A stretch of DNA of 57,739 nt from Mucilaginibacter_A sp964236465 (GTDB lineage Bacteria; Bacteroidota; Bacteroidia; Sphingobacteriales; Sphingobacteriaceae), in NCBI GenBank assembly GCA_964236465.1, contig CAXSBZ010000023.1, forward strand, positions 1 to 57,739, given 5' to 3'. Of this stretch, positions 26,057-34,959 are shown piece after piece. The position numbers and the translations under genes were made by a program. The notes under the pieces are model-generated. The model worked only from the letters and a program-made list of their open reading frames with translations, had not been told where the DNA came from and ran no database searches. Numbering within the stretch: position 1 is the stretch's first letter; every line of letters begins with the position of its first letter.

Positions 26057-27034
26057 ATGCAAAAAATAAAATGGGGAATCATTGGTTGCGGAGATGTAAC
26101 CGAAAAAAAAAGCGGACCAGCATTCAGCAAAGTTCCAAATTCCGAACTAATTGCCGTGATGCGGCGTGATGCGGCAAAAGCAGCCGATTATGCGCGCCGC
26201 CACCATGTTCCCAAATGGTACAGCAATGCCAATGATTTGATCAACAACCCGGAAATAAACGCTATTTATATTGCCACGCCGCCTTTACAACATGAAGATT
26301 ATGCCATCCGTGCAATGGCTGCGGGGAAGCCGGTTTATGTTGAAAAACCTATTTCCCTGGATGCGGCTTCAGCAAAAAGGATGCTGGCAGCGGCAGAAAA
26401 ATACCGGCAGAAAGTTTCTGTGGCACATTACCGCAGGCAGCAGCCGGTTTTTTTAAAGGTGAAAGAACTGCTTGAAAATAAGGCAATTGGCGAGGTACGT
26501 TTTGTGGATCTGCAAATGCTGCAACCGCCCAAATCCAATTTAATTGCCGCTTCGGAGGAGAATTGGCGCGTTGATCCTGCTGTTTCCGGCGGCGGTTTGT
26601 TCCACGATCTGGCACCGCACCAGCTGGATTTAATGGTTTATTTTTTTGGTGTGGTAAAAACAGCATCCGGTTTTGGGTTGAATCAGGGCGGTTTTTATCC
26701 GGCGGATGATTTGGTAACCGGTCATCTATTATTTGAAAACAACGTCGTTTTTACGGGCCTATGGAGTTTTACCGTTCCAAAAAATGAGCAAAAAGATATT
26801 TGTACGATTGTTGGCTCGGAAGGAAAAATCAGTTTCCCGGTTTTTGGCATGGAAATCACAATCACTAAAAACGGCCAAGAAGAAAAATTAAGTTTTGAGC
26901 CTTTACAGCACGTGCAGCAGCCCATGATTACACAAGTGGTGCAGTATTTTTTGGGCGAAAGGGATAACCCGTGTTCCATTCAGGACGCAATTTATTCAAT
27001 GGAAATTATGGACGCTTTTACCCAATCAGCATAA
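26057..27034 (+). CDS. Gfo/Idh/MocA family oxidoreductase
   Basis: A 325-residue NAD(P)-dependent sugar or cyclitol dehydrogenase family member. The N-terminal Rossmann fold shows KWGIIGCGDVTEKKSGP, with YIATPPLQHEDYAIRAMAAG and the catalytic EKP (VEKPIS) at about residues 97-102. The C-terminal alpha/beta domain has GGGLFHDLAPHQLDLM with the conserved His. The substrate cannot be told from sequence, and the neighbours give no pathway. The internal segment VVKTASG (26641-26667) is written in a copy of the dispersed repeat. Confidence 0.9.
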   Translation: MQKIKWGIIGCGDVTEKKSGPAFSKVPNSELIAVMRRDAAKAADYARRHHVPKWYSNANDLINNPEINAIYIATPPLQHEDYAIRAMAAGKPVYVEKPISLDAASAKRMLAAAEKYRQKVSVAHYRRQQPVFLKVKELLENKAIGEVRFVDLQMLQPPKSNLIAASEENWRVDPAVSGGGLFHDLAPHQLDLMVYFFGVVKTASGFGLNQGGFYPADDLVTGHLLFENNVVFTGLWSFTVPKNEQKDICTIVGSEGKISFPVFGMEITITKNGQEEKLSFEPLQHVQQPMITQVVQYFLGERDNPCSIQDAIYSMEIMDAFTQSA

Positions 27035-27069
27035 ATTCAAATCTCAATAAAAAATGAATTTCTAAACAA

Positions 27070-27100
27070 AAACCCCTTCCAGAATTTCTGAAAGGGGTTT
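27070..27100. terminator. Bidirectional intrinsic terminator
   Basis: AAACCCCTTCCAG and CTGAAAGGGGTTT form a strong stem between convergent genes. The stem has A-rich and T-rich flanks, so it can serve both the oxidoreductase gene and the LruC gene. Confidence 0.75.
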
Positions 27101-27107
27101 GTGCGGA

Positions 27108-27133
27108 GATACTGTTTTTATCGACCTAAAATC
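27108..27133 (-). repeat. Dispersed repeat copy abutting a stop codon
   Basis: Reading along the LruC gene, the TAG stop is followed directly by ATTTTAGGTCGATAAAAAC and then AGTATC, the AC variant. The same spacer GGTCG occurs at 29433, 56896 and 56952. Confidence 0.75.
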
Positions 27134-29265
27134 TACTTGTTATAAATATTGGAATTGACACGATAACCAGTTGTCAGGTTGCTGTACCAATCTGCAAAAC
27201 TGTTGCCGCCGGAAGCTGCCCAATCTGTAAAATGCGGATAAGCATCTGTAATTTTGACGGTTTCTAATGGGTATTTGAAAGAAGTATCGTTAAAATTGAT
27301 TGCCCAGGGCCAGTTTTCCCTGGAAGTATAATAGCTTCTGCCGCTGATTAAGGAAGCGTCATCACCGGCACCGAACAGTGTTGTGTTTGCTTTGTCTGTT
27401 GGTGCATAACCTGGTAAATGTATTTCATAACCTCTACGTAAATTGCTGATTAGGAACGGATTAAGCGCGGTGATGCTCAAACCGGAAACAGACACCGGCG
27501 ATACAAACGTAACCAAAACTGATGCCGGCGTGCCCTGTACTTTATCCTTTGCATTCAGCACATTGATAAAAAAGGAGTAATCCGGGCTGTGCAGCAAAGC
27601 TTCGTGGTTATCAAACGGAATGATTACGGCTTTGGTTTGTCCGTCTTCTACACCGTTGCTGGCAAACTGGATGTAATTGCTGATGGTTTGCTGGCCGGTG
27701 ACAGATTTGACGGTAGAAGCGGCAAAGGGCAATTGCACGCCAAAACCGTTTTTGTAGGAAGCACCCGAAGCCACAACATTATAATCGCCTTGCATAGTTA
27801 CGGCCTGGGTTTGTGCATTAAAAACGAAAGTATAGCGGTAATTTACCACCAGATCGTTCATATCATAGTCCCCTTTATTTGGCCAGTTGTCTTCAAAAGC
27901 AATCTGGGCAAAACCATTTTGCGAAGGGAAATAATAAATGTAGGCACGGGTAGGATCATTAGGGAAAGCATCATACACATCCAGCACACCGTCGCCATCG
28001 GTATCGCCGTTTTTATCTATTTGCGCTACACCTGCATTAGAAACAGCAGAAATCGGGTTGGCACTTGCATAAAAAACAATGTCGTTAAAGTCGTTATCAG
28101 AAGTATAACCGCTTGGGTTTATGGCTGCTGATTCGCGGTTAAGATCTTCAAAACCAAATAAATACAGCTTGTGCACATCGTCATACAAAACAATAGAATG
28201 TTTTTGCAGTGCACTGGTGCTTTCCGGGTTCAGCCAGCTGTCGGAATAAAAATTTTGCGCAGTCAAACTTACGCCGCTGCCAGTCCAAGCATTTTGCAAC
28301 AACACAAAAGCAATGGTTGTACCAGCGCTAAAAGTTCCTAATTTTACTTTATCGCCTGATTTTAAACCACCGCCGGAACCTACGCCGGAAGCATTCGGAA
28401 ATACTAAAGTTACTTTGTCAACGCCATTATTATTTGTACCGCCGGAAGTGGCAGTTGGCGGGTTGTTGGTATTGTAAGTGTAATAGGCCAGCGAATTTTG
28501 ATAGCCAGCACCTTCGGATACGTAGGTAATCCAAACATCGGCAGTAGCGGTAACGTTGATATCGGACACCGCCGAACTGGTTAAATATTCAGGATGTTTG
28601 CTGCCTACCGACTGCGATTCGGGCAAAGAAGCATTGATGTAAGTCAACAAGGAATTATCAATCACATCTGATGTGGTTTCCAGATAAGCCGGGCGGCCCA
28701 AAGCGGCAGGATAATCAGCAGTATTGACAACTGCACTTGCCGTATTGGTATAGGGCGAAGGATAAACATAATCGGTTGAATTTAAGCCCAAAACACCCAT
28801 CACGCCGGTTTTGCCGGGCGTGTTATTAGTAGCATCCGGCACCACATCGCCACTATAACCACTTGTGCCACCGATAGTTGCCGTAATTGTGTTGTTGTTG
28901 ATATTCACTTTCACATTGTGCATCAACCCGATGTAATTCGGGTCGATAATTAGCTGGCTAAAAGAAGCATCAACGTTTACGGTTGCTTTCAAATTTCCGC
29001 TGGCGTCGGTCACGCCTTTAAAAATGGCATTACCGGCAGTTGTGCTCGCGGTGGTATAAACGCTCACTACGGCACCGGAAACGGGCTGGTTATTATTGGT
29101 CAGCAGCTTCAGGTTCAGGCTCACATCTTTAGAAGTTTTGTAGCTGAAACCGTTTGGGGCGATCTTGGTGATATTGCTCTCGTTTAAACCGGTTGAATGG
29201 TCTTTTTTGCACGACGAAATCGTAGCAATACCCACAATTCCTAATAAATAAAAGATTTTTTTCAT
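27133..29265 (-). CDS. LruC domain-containing lipoprotein
   Basis: A 710-residue surface lipoprotein with signal MKKIFYLLGIVGIATISSC (lipobox Cys at 19). It has an early carboxypeptidase-regulatory-like beta domain (about 30-125). A DUF4114-like region follows (about 290-400, ending DNDFNDIVFYA). Next are a Ca-binding type acidic stretch (DTDGDGVLDVYDAFPNDPTRA, about 420-440) and the LruC/DUF4842 domain (FEDNWPNKGDYDMNDLVVNY onward). LruC proteins occur in Leptospira and Bacteroidota with unclear roles. The ATG at 29265 is chosen because it begins the signal peptide. It contains a repeat copy encoding DASF (28951-28972). Confidence 0.85.
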   Translation of the reverse strand: MKKIFYLLGIVGIATISSCKKDHSTGLNESNITKIAPNGFSYKTSKDVSLNLKLLTNNNQPVSGAVVSVYTTASTTAGNAIFKGVTDASGNLKATVNVDASFSQLIIDPNYIGLMHNVKVNINNNTITATIGGTSGYSGDVVPDATNNTPGKTGVMGVLGLNSTDYVYPSPYTNTASAVVNTADYPAALGRPAYLETTSDVIDNSLLTYINASLPESQSVGSKHPEYLTSSAVSDINVTATADVWITYVSEGAGYQNSLAYYTYNTNNPPTATSGGTNNNGVDKVTLVFPNASGVGSGGGLKSGDKVKLGTFSAGTTIAFVLLQNAWTGSGVSLTAQNFYSDSWLNPESTSALQKHSIVLYDDVHKLYLFGFEDLNRESAAINPSGYTSDNDFNDIVFYASANPISAVSNAGVAQIDKNGDTDGDGVLDVYDAFPNDPTRAYIYYFPSQNGFAQIAFEDNWPNKGDYDMNDLVVNYRYTFVFNAQTQAVTMQGDYNVVASGASYKNGFGVQLPFAASTVKSVTGQQTISNYIQFASNGVEDGQTKAVIIPFDNHEALLHSPDYSFFINVLNAKDKVQGTPASVLVTFVSPVSVSGLSITALNPFLISNLRRGYEIHLPGYAPTDKANTTLFGAGDDASLISGRSYYTSRENWPWAINFNDTSFKYPLETVKITDAYPHFTDWAASGGNSFADWYSNLTTGYRVNSNIYNK

Positions 29266-29380
29266 AAGCAGATAAAAGATTTTTCTGTCATCTTTTACGC
29301 TTTTTAGAGGCAAGGAGTTGGGTTAATTAACTTTCGGCACGCACAGCCGAACATTAACTAAAGCGGAAATCGGTTGGTTT

Positions 29381-29458
29381 AATGTTTCTTTTACCTCGTT
29401 TTTTGTCTGATAAAAGAAGTAAACCTGAAACCAATTTTAGGTCGATAAAAACAGCATG
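29381..29458 (+). repeat. Cluster of dispersed repeat copies upstream of the LruC gene
   Basis: It comprises a degenerate minus-strand copy (AATGTTTCTTTTACC, 29381), a plus copy missing its end (GATAAAAGAAGTAA, 29409) and a full plus copy (TTTTAGGTCGATAAAAACAG, 29436-29455). With 27108 this means the LruC gene is bracketed by AC-type copies that face each other. Confidence 0.6.
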
Positions 29459-29517
29459 ACAACTTCCTTAAACATTTTTCTTAAAAACTGTTTTAAATAA
29501 GAACATTCAAATTCAAG

Positions 29518-29952
29518 ATGAAAAAAATTACTTTATGCCTGCTCTTTGTTGTTTTTGGGTTGAAACTATCCGCTCAAAATAAAGATGCCATTGTGGGCAA
29601 CTGGCTCACGCCGAAACATGATGCACGGATAGAAATCTATAAAAAAGGAGACGCTTACTTTGGAAAGATAGCTTGGTTTGCAATACAAACCGACGCCAGC
29701 GGAAAACCAAAATTGGATACAAAAAATCCAAATGTAGATTTAAGAAACAGGCCTATATTAAATTTGGAGTTTCTGAAAAACTTTGTTTACAAAGGCAACA
29801 ACAGCTGGGAAAACGGAGAAATTTACGATGCACAATCCGGCAAAACTTATAGCAGTAAAATATCTTTGTCAGGAAACAATAAGCTGAATTTGCGTGGTTT
29901 TGTAGGGATTTCACTTTTTGGCCGCACCGAAACCTGGACGCGCGAAAAGTAG
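29518..29952 (+). CDS. DUF2147 family secreted protein
   Basis: A 144-residue protein with signal peptide MKKITLCLLFVVFGLKLSAQ. It then has the DUF2147 pattern: AIVGNWLTPKHDARIEIYKKG, YFGKIAWF, NVDLRNRPILNLEFLKNF, WENGEIYDAQSGKTYSSKI and LRGFVGISLFGRTETWTR at the end. This is a lipocalin-like beta-barrel fold family exported to the periplasm. Its ligand is unknown. Confidence 0.9.
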   Translation: MKKITLCLLFVVFGLKLSAQNKDAIVGNWLTPKHDARIEIYKKGDAYFGKIAWFAIQTDASGKPKLDTKNPNVDLRNRPILNLEFLKNFVYKGNNSWENGEIYDAQSGKTYSSKISLSGNNKLNLRGFVGISLFGRTETWTREK

Positions 29953-29968
29953 TTTACTTGTAGAATAA

Positions 29969-30191
29969 TCAACCCAAACTTTCAGTATATTTTTTAAATT
30001 TGTTGAGAATGCTTTGCCAGACTTTTTGCTATCCTTAAAGAAAATTTTCCGCCAACTTGCAAGTTATTTTCTGCTTTCGGACTGCACCAATCTTCGGATG
30101 TAAAGTTCCAATTTATATTGTGTTGCGGTTGGGTAAAAGTTTGCCAAAGCCTGGTAACCGGTGCATCAATTAAAGTTTCTATAGAAATCAA
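29969..30191 (-). pseudogene. AHSA1/SRPBCC family pseudogene with internal deletion
   Basis: The first 55 or so codons give a good N-terminus of an AHSA1-type START-like protein (ISIETLIDAPVTRLWQTFTQ, then SEDWCSPKAENNLQVGGKFS). The frame then stops at 29994. A different frame just downstream encodes the family's C-terminal helix, KVWQSILNKFKKYTESLG, followed by TGA at 29969. The middle of the domain, about 70 residues, is missing, and the two ends are joined out of frame. This is a deletion remnant. Confidence 0.75.
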
Positions 30192-30260
30192 AGCTTTGTT
30201 GGTGTTTTCCTTAACCCTATAAAAATTTTAAAAATTGTATTGTTTTGGTAGTCGAAGTTT

Positions 30261-30761
30261 TTACTTTGATCCGGTAATTTTTTCCCATTTCACGTAATCT
30301 TTTTGCTTTTTGTTGTTGTTGATTGGCCCTTCCATCCATTTAAAATCATCATGCAATTTCAATTTATAATAAACATAAAACTTGCCCAAAGGATAAAGTT
30401 TATTTTGCTTTCTAAAACTTAGTTCTTGACCATCAAACAGCAACTGATCAATCTTGTACTTTTTTTTGTAGGAAGAAGTAATGCTTAAATTTCCGTTATC
30501 CGAAAGTTGGATTTGATAAACATCATTAGCATTGACATTGGTTTGTACACCGATTCCCCAATGCTCTTTCCATTGTCCAACTAAATGGTGTTTTGGATCG
30601 GTTTGTGCGCCCGTATTTTGATTGGAACGAGTTGCCCCAGCTTGAGAAATGGTGTCTGTTTTAATAATGGTAATGGTATCTGTAATCGTTTTAGTTTTGC
30701 GCTTATCGTTGGTACAGGAAAACACGGACAGGACAGCCAGTAAAAAATATTTTTTTTTCAT
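30261..30761 (-). CDS. Lipoprotein, unknown function
   Basis: A 166-residue predicted lipoprotein (MKKKYFLLAVLSVFSC, lipobox Cys at 16). A Thr/Ile/Lys-rich linker is followed by a small beta-rich domain: HHLVGQWKEHWGIG, VYQIQLSDNGNLSI, YKLKLHDDFKWMEGPI. That pattern resembles lipocalin-like stress proteins, but I cannot name a family. It is a single gene with no near partner on its strand. Confidence 0.7.
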   Translation of the reverse strand: MKKKYFLLAVLSVFSCTNDKRKTKTITDTITIIKTDTISQAGATRSNQNTGAQTDPKHHLVGQWKEHWGIGVQTNVNANDVYQIQLSDNGNLSITSSYKKKYKIDQLLFDGQELSFRKQNKLYPLGKFYVYYKLKLHDDFKWMEGPINNNKKQKDYVKWEKITGSK

Positions 30762-30819
30762 TTGTATGGGCTTTTTCCGGTAAAGATAATTGATAAAGCA
30801 TCAACGCAAAACTAATTCG

Positions 30820-30848
30820 TTGATGCTTCTTTTATCGGCATAAAATCA
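30820..30848 (-). repeat. Dispersed repeat copy abutting a stop codon
   Basis: Reading along the synthetase gene, the TGA stop is followed at once by TTTTATGCCGATAAAAG and then AAGCATCAACG. A truncated facing copy (TTGATAAAGCATCAACG, from 30789) can pair with it in a hairpin. Confidence 0.75.
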
Positions 30849-33800
30849 GGCTGGCTGCACCGGGCTTCCTGTCCAGTCCGTTCCGGGAGCTAATCTTTCG
30901 CCTTTCATCACCAACGATAAGGCTTCCACTTTGCAATCCGTGCCGATTTCTGTATCGTACAAAATGATTGTGCCGGCACCTACCGAACTGCGGGCACCAA
31001 CTTTTACTGTTCCAACTTTCATCACCCGATCTTCAAACAAATGCGTTTGCGGGCCGCAATCTTCGTTCAAAGCCACATCGTCTCCCAAAGAAACCATATC
31101 AAACTCGGTGATGTCTGTCGTATTCATCCAAACCCGGTTACAAACTTTTACACCTAAAATCCGCATGGCAATGGGCAGCCAGGGCGTACCGCGCAAATAA
31201 TCCAGCAAAAACGGGATGGACAAAGCTTCATAAGTAGTGGTGATGGCTTCGCTGCGCCAAACGCTCCAGGTCCACATGGGGTGCTGGCTGGCTTTAAATT
31301 TCCAAACCAAAACATATTTCAAAATTACGGTGGTAAAAAAAGCAGGCAATCCCATAAAACCCAAGTAATACAGCGGGAAATACAGTACGATTTTGTACCA
31401 GGGATATTCCGTTACCAAATCGTGGGCATAAGCGATGAAAAAGATAGAGAAAATAATGATCGCGGTTTCCGGCAAAATGATGCGGAGAAACTCTACAAAA
31501 GCACGGGCAATAAAACGCAAGGTTGATGGATTAGCTGTCAGCTCCGCAGAAAAAGGATTGCTTTCCTGACGGCGCGGCAAGGCAATAGCTGGAGAACCAA
31601 ACCAGTCTTTTGCCTGATTTTGAGCGAGTTCCTGTGGATCTGGCGGGATCGACAAAACGCCGATCAGCATATTGCCCGGCAAATGATAACCCTGCGGGAT
31701 GAGCGCGCTGTTGCCTATAAAACTGTTGTTATCAATCTCGGTATAATCTAAAATCAACTGCTGGCCGCGCACATCGGATTCGCCCAAAGTAACGGCATCG
31801 GCCACAAAAGCACCGCTGCCAATTTTGAGCAAAGGATGTGTAACACTGCTTGCCGTAGAGATTTCGGTGTTTTTGCCGATTTTAGCTCCCAACGCACGGA
31901 AGAATGCTGAAACATAAACCGTGGCGTAAATGGGATGTAAAACGATTAAACTGATGGACATTAACTGATCGGCAAACCATTTTCGGAAATAAAACAAACT
32001 GTAAATAGGATAGGTGCCGGGCTTGATATTGCGTTGCAGCAAGCGTGAAAGCAAAACAGTTTCTAACGCAAAAAGCACAATATAAACCACTGACAGCGAA
32101 GGCACAAGCACCATGTAGGTAAAATCGTAGTCCTCAGCAGCATTATCCAGTTTGTTGATCGCAATTATAGTGGGTAAAAGAGGTAACAGGATAACGAATG
32201 GAAAAATGATCAGCGACAAGGAAAACAGCAGTTTGTATTTGTTTCGGGTAGAATCAGAAACGTACAAAGGCTGCGGCAGATCTTTTATATTTTTCGTTTC
32301 TTTTAATTGCGCCGGGCTACCGCGCCAAACCTCGCCACTTTTAACGGTTTTGTTTTCTTGCAGATAACTCAAATCCTGCAATTCTGTCCAGGCTTCCATC
32401 ACCACGCCACCGGAAATGATGGAGCCGGTTCCGATGTAGGCATGATCGCCCAAAATAATAGAACGGATTTTTAGCAAACCATCTTCCACCACTGCATTGT
32501 TGAGGTTTACACCGGAACTGATGCTGACATCGCTGCCTATCGTGATTAAATCCTCGGCACCCACAATAAAATTACTGAGTTGTGCATCAGGTGCAACTTT
32601 CATCCCCAGCAATTTTAAATAAACCGGGTATAAAGGTGTTCCGTTTAAAAACTGAACGGTTAAAAGTCGTTGTACCGTTTTGGCAAACCACCATCTGAAA
32701 TAATAGCTTCCCCACAGCGGATAATCGCCTTCTTTAATTTTGCCGATAACGAGCCATTTGGTGCCGATGGAAACGAAAGAAAACAGAAACGGAACCAGGG
32801 CAAACATCACCAATGCTGTCAGGATGGCATAACTTAGATGGCCGGTATCCTGCTCCACATAATAATAGCCGAGGTAAGGCACAAAGATTTGTACCGCAAA
32901 AACAGTATAGATGAAAGCGAGCGCAATGGTTTGGGCCAGCCAGCAGGCATAATATCTGGAAAGTTTGATTTTGTGAAATTTGCGCTCCGGCTTTTTGTCA
33001 ACCGGCGTTTGCTGCTCCCACACTTCGGCCAGTTTTTGGAGCGGGCGGTGCAGATAAATATCGCGCAGAGAAGCTTTTGGCACGCCGCCTTCCCGCCGCA
33101 ACCGCGAAACCAGGCCGGCAGCCAGCAGGGAATGTCCGCCCAGATCATCAAAAAAATCCATCGACAGATCAATGGTTTTATTGGGGAAGGTTTTGCGCAA
33201 CATGTTTAGCAAGCGGTCGGCCAGTGGCGCATTCAAATCCAAAGTTTCTTCGGCGGCGGTATTGGTGTTTTGCAGCAGTGCTTCCGGCGTAGGCAAAGCT
33301 TTGCGGTTTACTTTTCCGCTGGGCATCCGCGGCATTTCCGGCAACTGCACAATTGTGGCCGGCACCATATAAGACGGCAAAACCTTGGCCAGTTCCAAGC
33401 GGAGCAGGTTTTCTTCCAGTTTGATTCCACCATTGGTTACGATGTATCCAACCAGCTGCTCCTGCTCGGCACTGTCTTTTTTTACGGCTACGGCAGCTGC
33501 GGATATATCCTGTAGGTTGCTAAGTTTGGTTTCGATTTCGCCCAGCTCGATGCGGTAACCACGCAGCTTGATCTGATCGTCAAATCGCCCCAAAAACTCA
33601 ACACTGCCGTCTTCTTTAATCAGGGCAGCATCGCCGGTACGGTAAATGCGGTCGCCGGGTAATTCTTTCAGCGATGCTGTTTTTAGCACGAACTTTTCCT
33701 GCGTGAGCTGTGGCAACTTCATATAACCCTGCGCCACACCGGGGCCAGAAATCACCAGTTCACCGCGCTCTCCCCAGGGCAGCGGATTGAGTTTTTCATC

Positions 33801-34802
33801 CACAACAGCCAAATTATAGTTCGGTAGCGGATCGCCAATCGTGATCGCATCGCCCGGTTTTAAGGCGGCAAAAGTAGCACTCACCGTTGTTTCTGTTGGG
33901 CCGTAACTGTTGTAAAAAATACGGTTTTTGGTACTCCATCGGTTCAAAACCTGCGTGGTGCAAGCTTCTCCGCCGGCATTTACCAGCCTTAAGCTTGGGA
34001 CTTCATCATCAATCACGGCCAGCAAACTTGGTACGGCGTGCAAAATGGTAATCTTTTCCCGGTTCAGCACATCGCCCAATTCGTCAATGGCTTTGGAGGT
34101 GGTAGTATCGGCCACCCAAATCGTGGCACCGGCAAAATAACTTACCCAAGTTTCCTCGCACCACATATCAAAAGAAACCGAAAAACCCTGATATACACGG
34201 TCTGTTTCGCGGATATTCAGCACGCTTTGCTCTGATCGCACCAAATGACAGATTTGCCGGTGGCCAATAGGGATGCCTTTTGGCTTGCCGGTACTGCCTG
34301 AAGTGTATAAAACGTAAGCCAGATTATCCGGTTCCGGGCCTTCGGGAAGCAGGATTTTTTCATCTGCGGAAGGTTGCGGCCGAACGGAAAGCATCGGAAA
34401 ATTCAGGTTCAGCAAATCTTCGCTGATGTAGGCCGATGCTTCCACTTCCGTAAAAATTGTTTCCACGCGCTCGGCCGGGATTTCGCGATCAACCGGAATA
34501 TAAGCGGCACCTGCTTTTACAATACCCAAAATGGCGGCGTGCAGTTCCAGTCCGCGCTTGTACCAAATGCCAACTTTATCGCCTCTTTTAATACCGTTGG
34601 AAGCCAAGTTTGCTGCTATGGCATCGCTCCAGCGGTCTAATTGCTGATAGCTAAGCGTCAAATCACCAAAAATCAATGCTGTTTTTACAGGGTATTTTTG
34701 AGCAGATTGCCGGAACAGGTCAGCCAAAGTTTCGTTGCGGATAAAGTCAGGACGGTCAGGGCCTTTTAAAATACTGACCTGGTTGATAAAAGTGGTTGAC
34801 AT
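30846..34802 (-). CDS. Pls/PosA family NRPS-like synthetase
   Basis: A 1318-residue membrane-bound NRPS-like protein. An adenylation domain fills about 20-510 (AYVLYTSGSTGKPKGIPIG, NSYGPTETTVSA, YRTGD, GRFDDQIKLRGYRIELGEIE). A carrier domain lies at about 535-605, with the phosphopantetheine Ser in DDLGGHSLLAAG. The C-terminal 700 residues hold three repeated modules, each of hydrophobic helices plus hexapeptide-type beta-helix turns. This is the layout of Streptomyces epsilon-polylysine synthetase (Pls) and PosA, which join amino acids without a thioesterase. The product here is unknown. It may work with the divergent glycosyltransferase cluster. Confidence 0.9.
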   Translation of the reverse strand: MSTTFINQVSILKGPDRPDFIRNETLADLFRQSAQKYPVKTALIFGDLTLSYQQLDRWSDAIAANLASNGIKRGDKVGIWYKRGLELHAAILGIVKAGAAYIPVDREIPAERVETIFTEVEASAYISEDLLNLNFPMLSVRPQPSADEKILLPEGPEPDNLAYVLYTSGSTGKPKGIPIGHRQICHLVRSEQSVLNIRETDRVYQGFSVSFDMWCEETWVSYFAGATIWVADTTTSKAIDELGDVLNREKITILHAVPSLLAVIDDEVPSLRLVNAGGEACTTQVLNRWSTKNRIFYNSYGPTETTVSATFAALKPGDAITIGDPLPNYNLAVVDEKLNPLPWGERGELVISGPGVAQGYMKLPQLTQEKFVLKTASLKELPGDRIYRTGDAALIKEDGSVEFLGRFDDQIKLRGYRIELGEIETKLSNLQDISAAAVAVKKDSAEQEQLVGYIVTNGGIKLEENLLRLELAKVLPSYMVPATIVQLPEMPRMPSGKVNRKALPTPEALLQNTNTAAEETLDLNAPLADRLLNMLRKTFPNKTIDLSMDFFDDLGGHSLLAAGLVSRLRREGGVPKASLRDIYLHRPLQKLAEVWEQQTPVDKKPERKFHKIKLSRYYACWLAQTIALAFIYTVFAVQIFVPYLGYYYVEQDTGHLSYAILTALVMFALVPFLFSFVSIGTKWLVIGKIKEGDYPLWGSYYFRWWFAKTVQRLLTVQFLNGTPLYPVYLKLLGMKVAPDAQLSNFIVGAEDLITIGSDVSISSGVNLNNAVVEDGLLKIRSIILGDHAYIGTGSIISGGVVMEAWTELQDLSYLQENKTVKSGEVWRGSPAQLKETKNIKDLPQPLYVSDSTRNKYKLLFSLSLIIFPFVILLPLLPTIIAINKLDNAAEDYDFTYMVLVPSLSVVYIVLFALETVLLSRLLQRNIKPGTYPIYSLFYFRKWFADQLMSISLIVLHPIYATVYVSAFFRALGAKIGKNTEISTASSVTHPLLKIGSGAFVADAVTLGESDVRGQQLILDYTEIDNNSFIGNSALIPQGYHLPGNMLIGVLSIPPDPQELAQNQAKDWFGSPAIALPRRQESNPFSAELTANPSTLRFIARAFVEFLRIILPETAIIIFSIFFIAYAHDLVTEYPWYKIVLYFPLYYLGFMGLPAFFTTVILKYVLVWKFKASQHPMWTWSVWRSEAITTTYEALSIPFLLDYLRGTPWLPIAMRILGVKVCNRVWMNTTDITEFDMVSLGDDVALNEDCGPQTHLFEDRVMKVGTVKVGARSSVGAGTIILYDTEIGTDCKVEALSLVMKGERLAPGTDWTGSPVQPA

Positions 34803-34902
34803 AGATTACTGAGACGGGTAAATCAGATGAAGGTTTGTAAATTTTATCAGAATTAATACGTTAATATTTTCAACAATTGGAATATAATTTGGTTGTAAGG
34901 CT

Positions 34903-34927
34903 GTGCTGTTTTTATCACCTAAAAATA
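34903..34927 (-). repeat. Dispersed repeat copy between divergent genes
   Basis: The plus strand reads GTGCTGTTTTTATCACC then TAAAAATA, in the 157-base divergent gap between the synthetase and the glycosyltransferase. It should lie in the 5' leader or promoter of the glycosyltransferase. Confidence 0.65.
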
Positions 34928-34959
34928 GTATTTTCTATAAAACTGACTTTTATTTTCAA

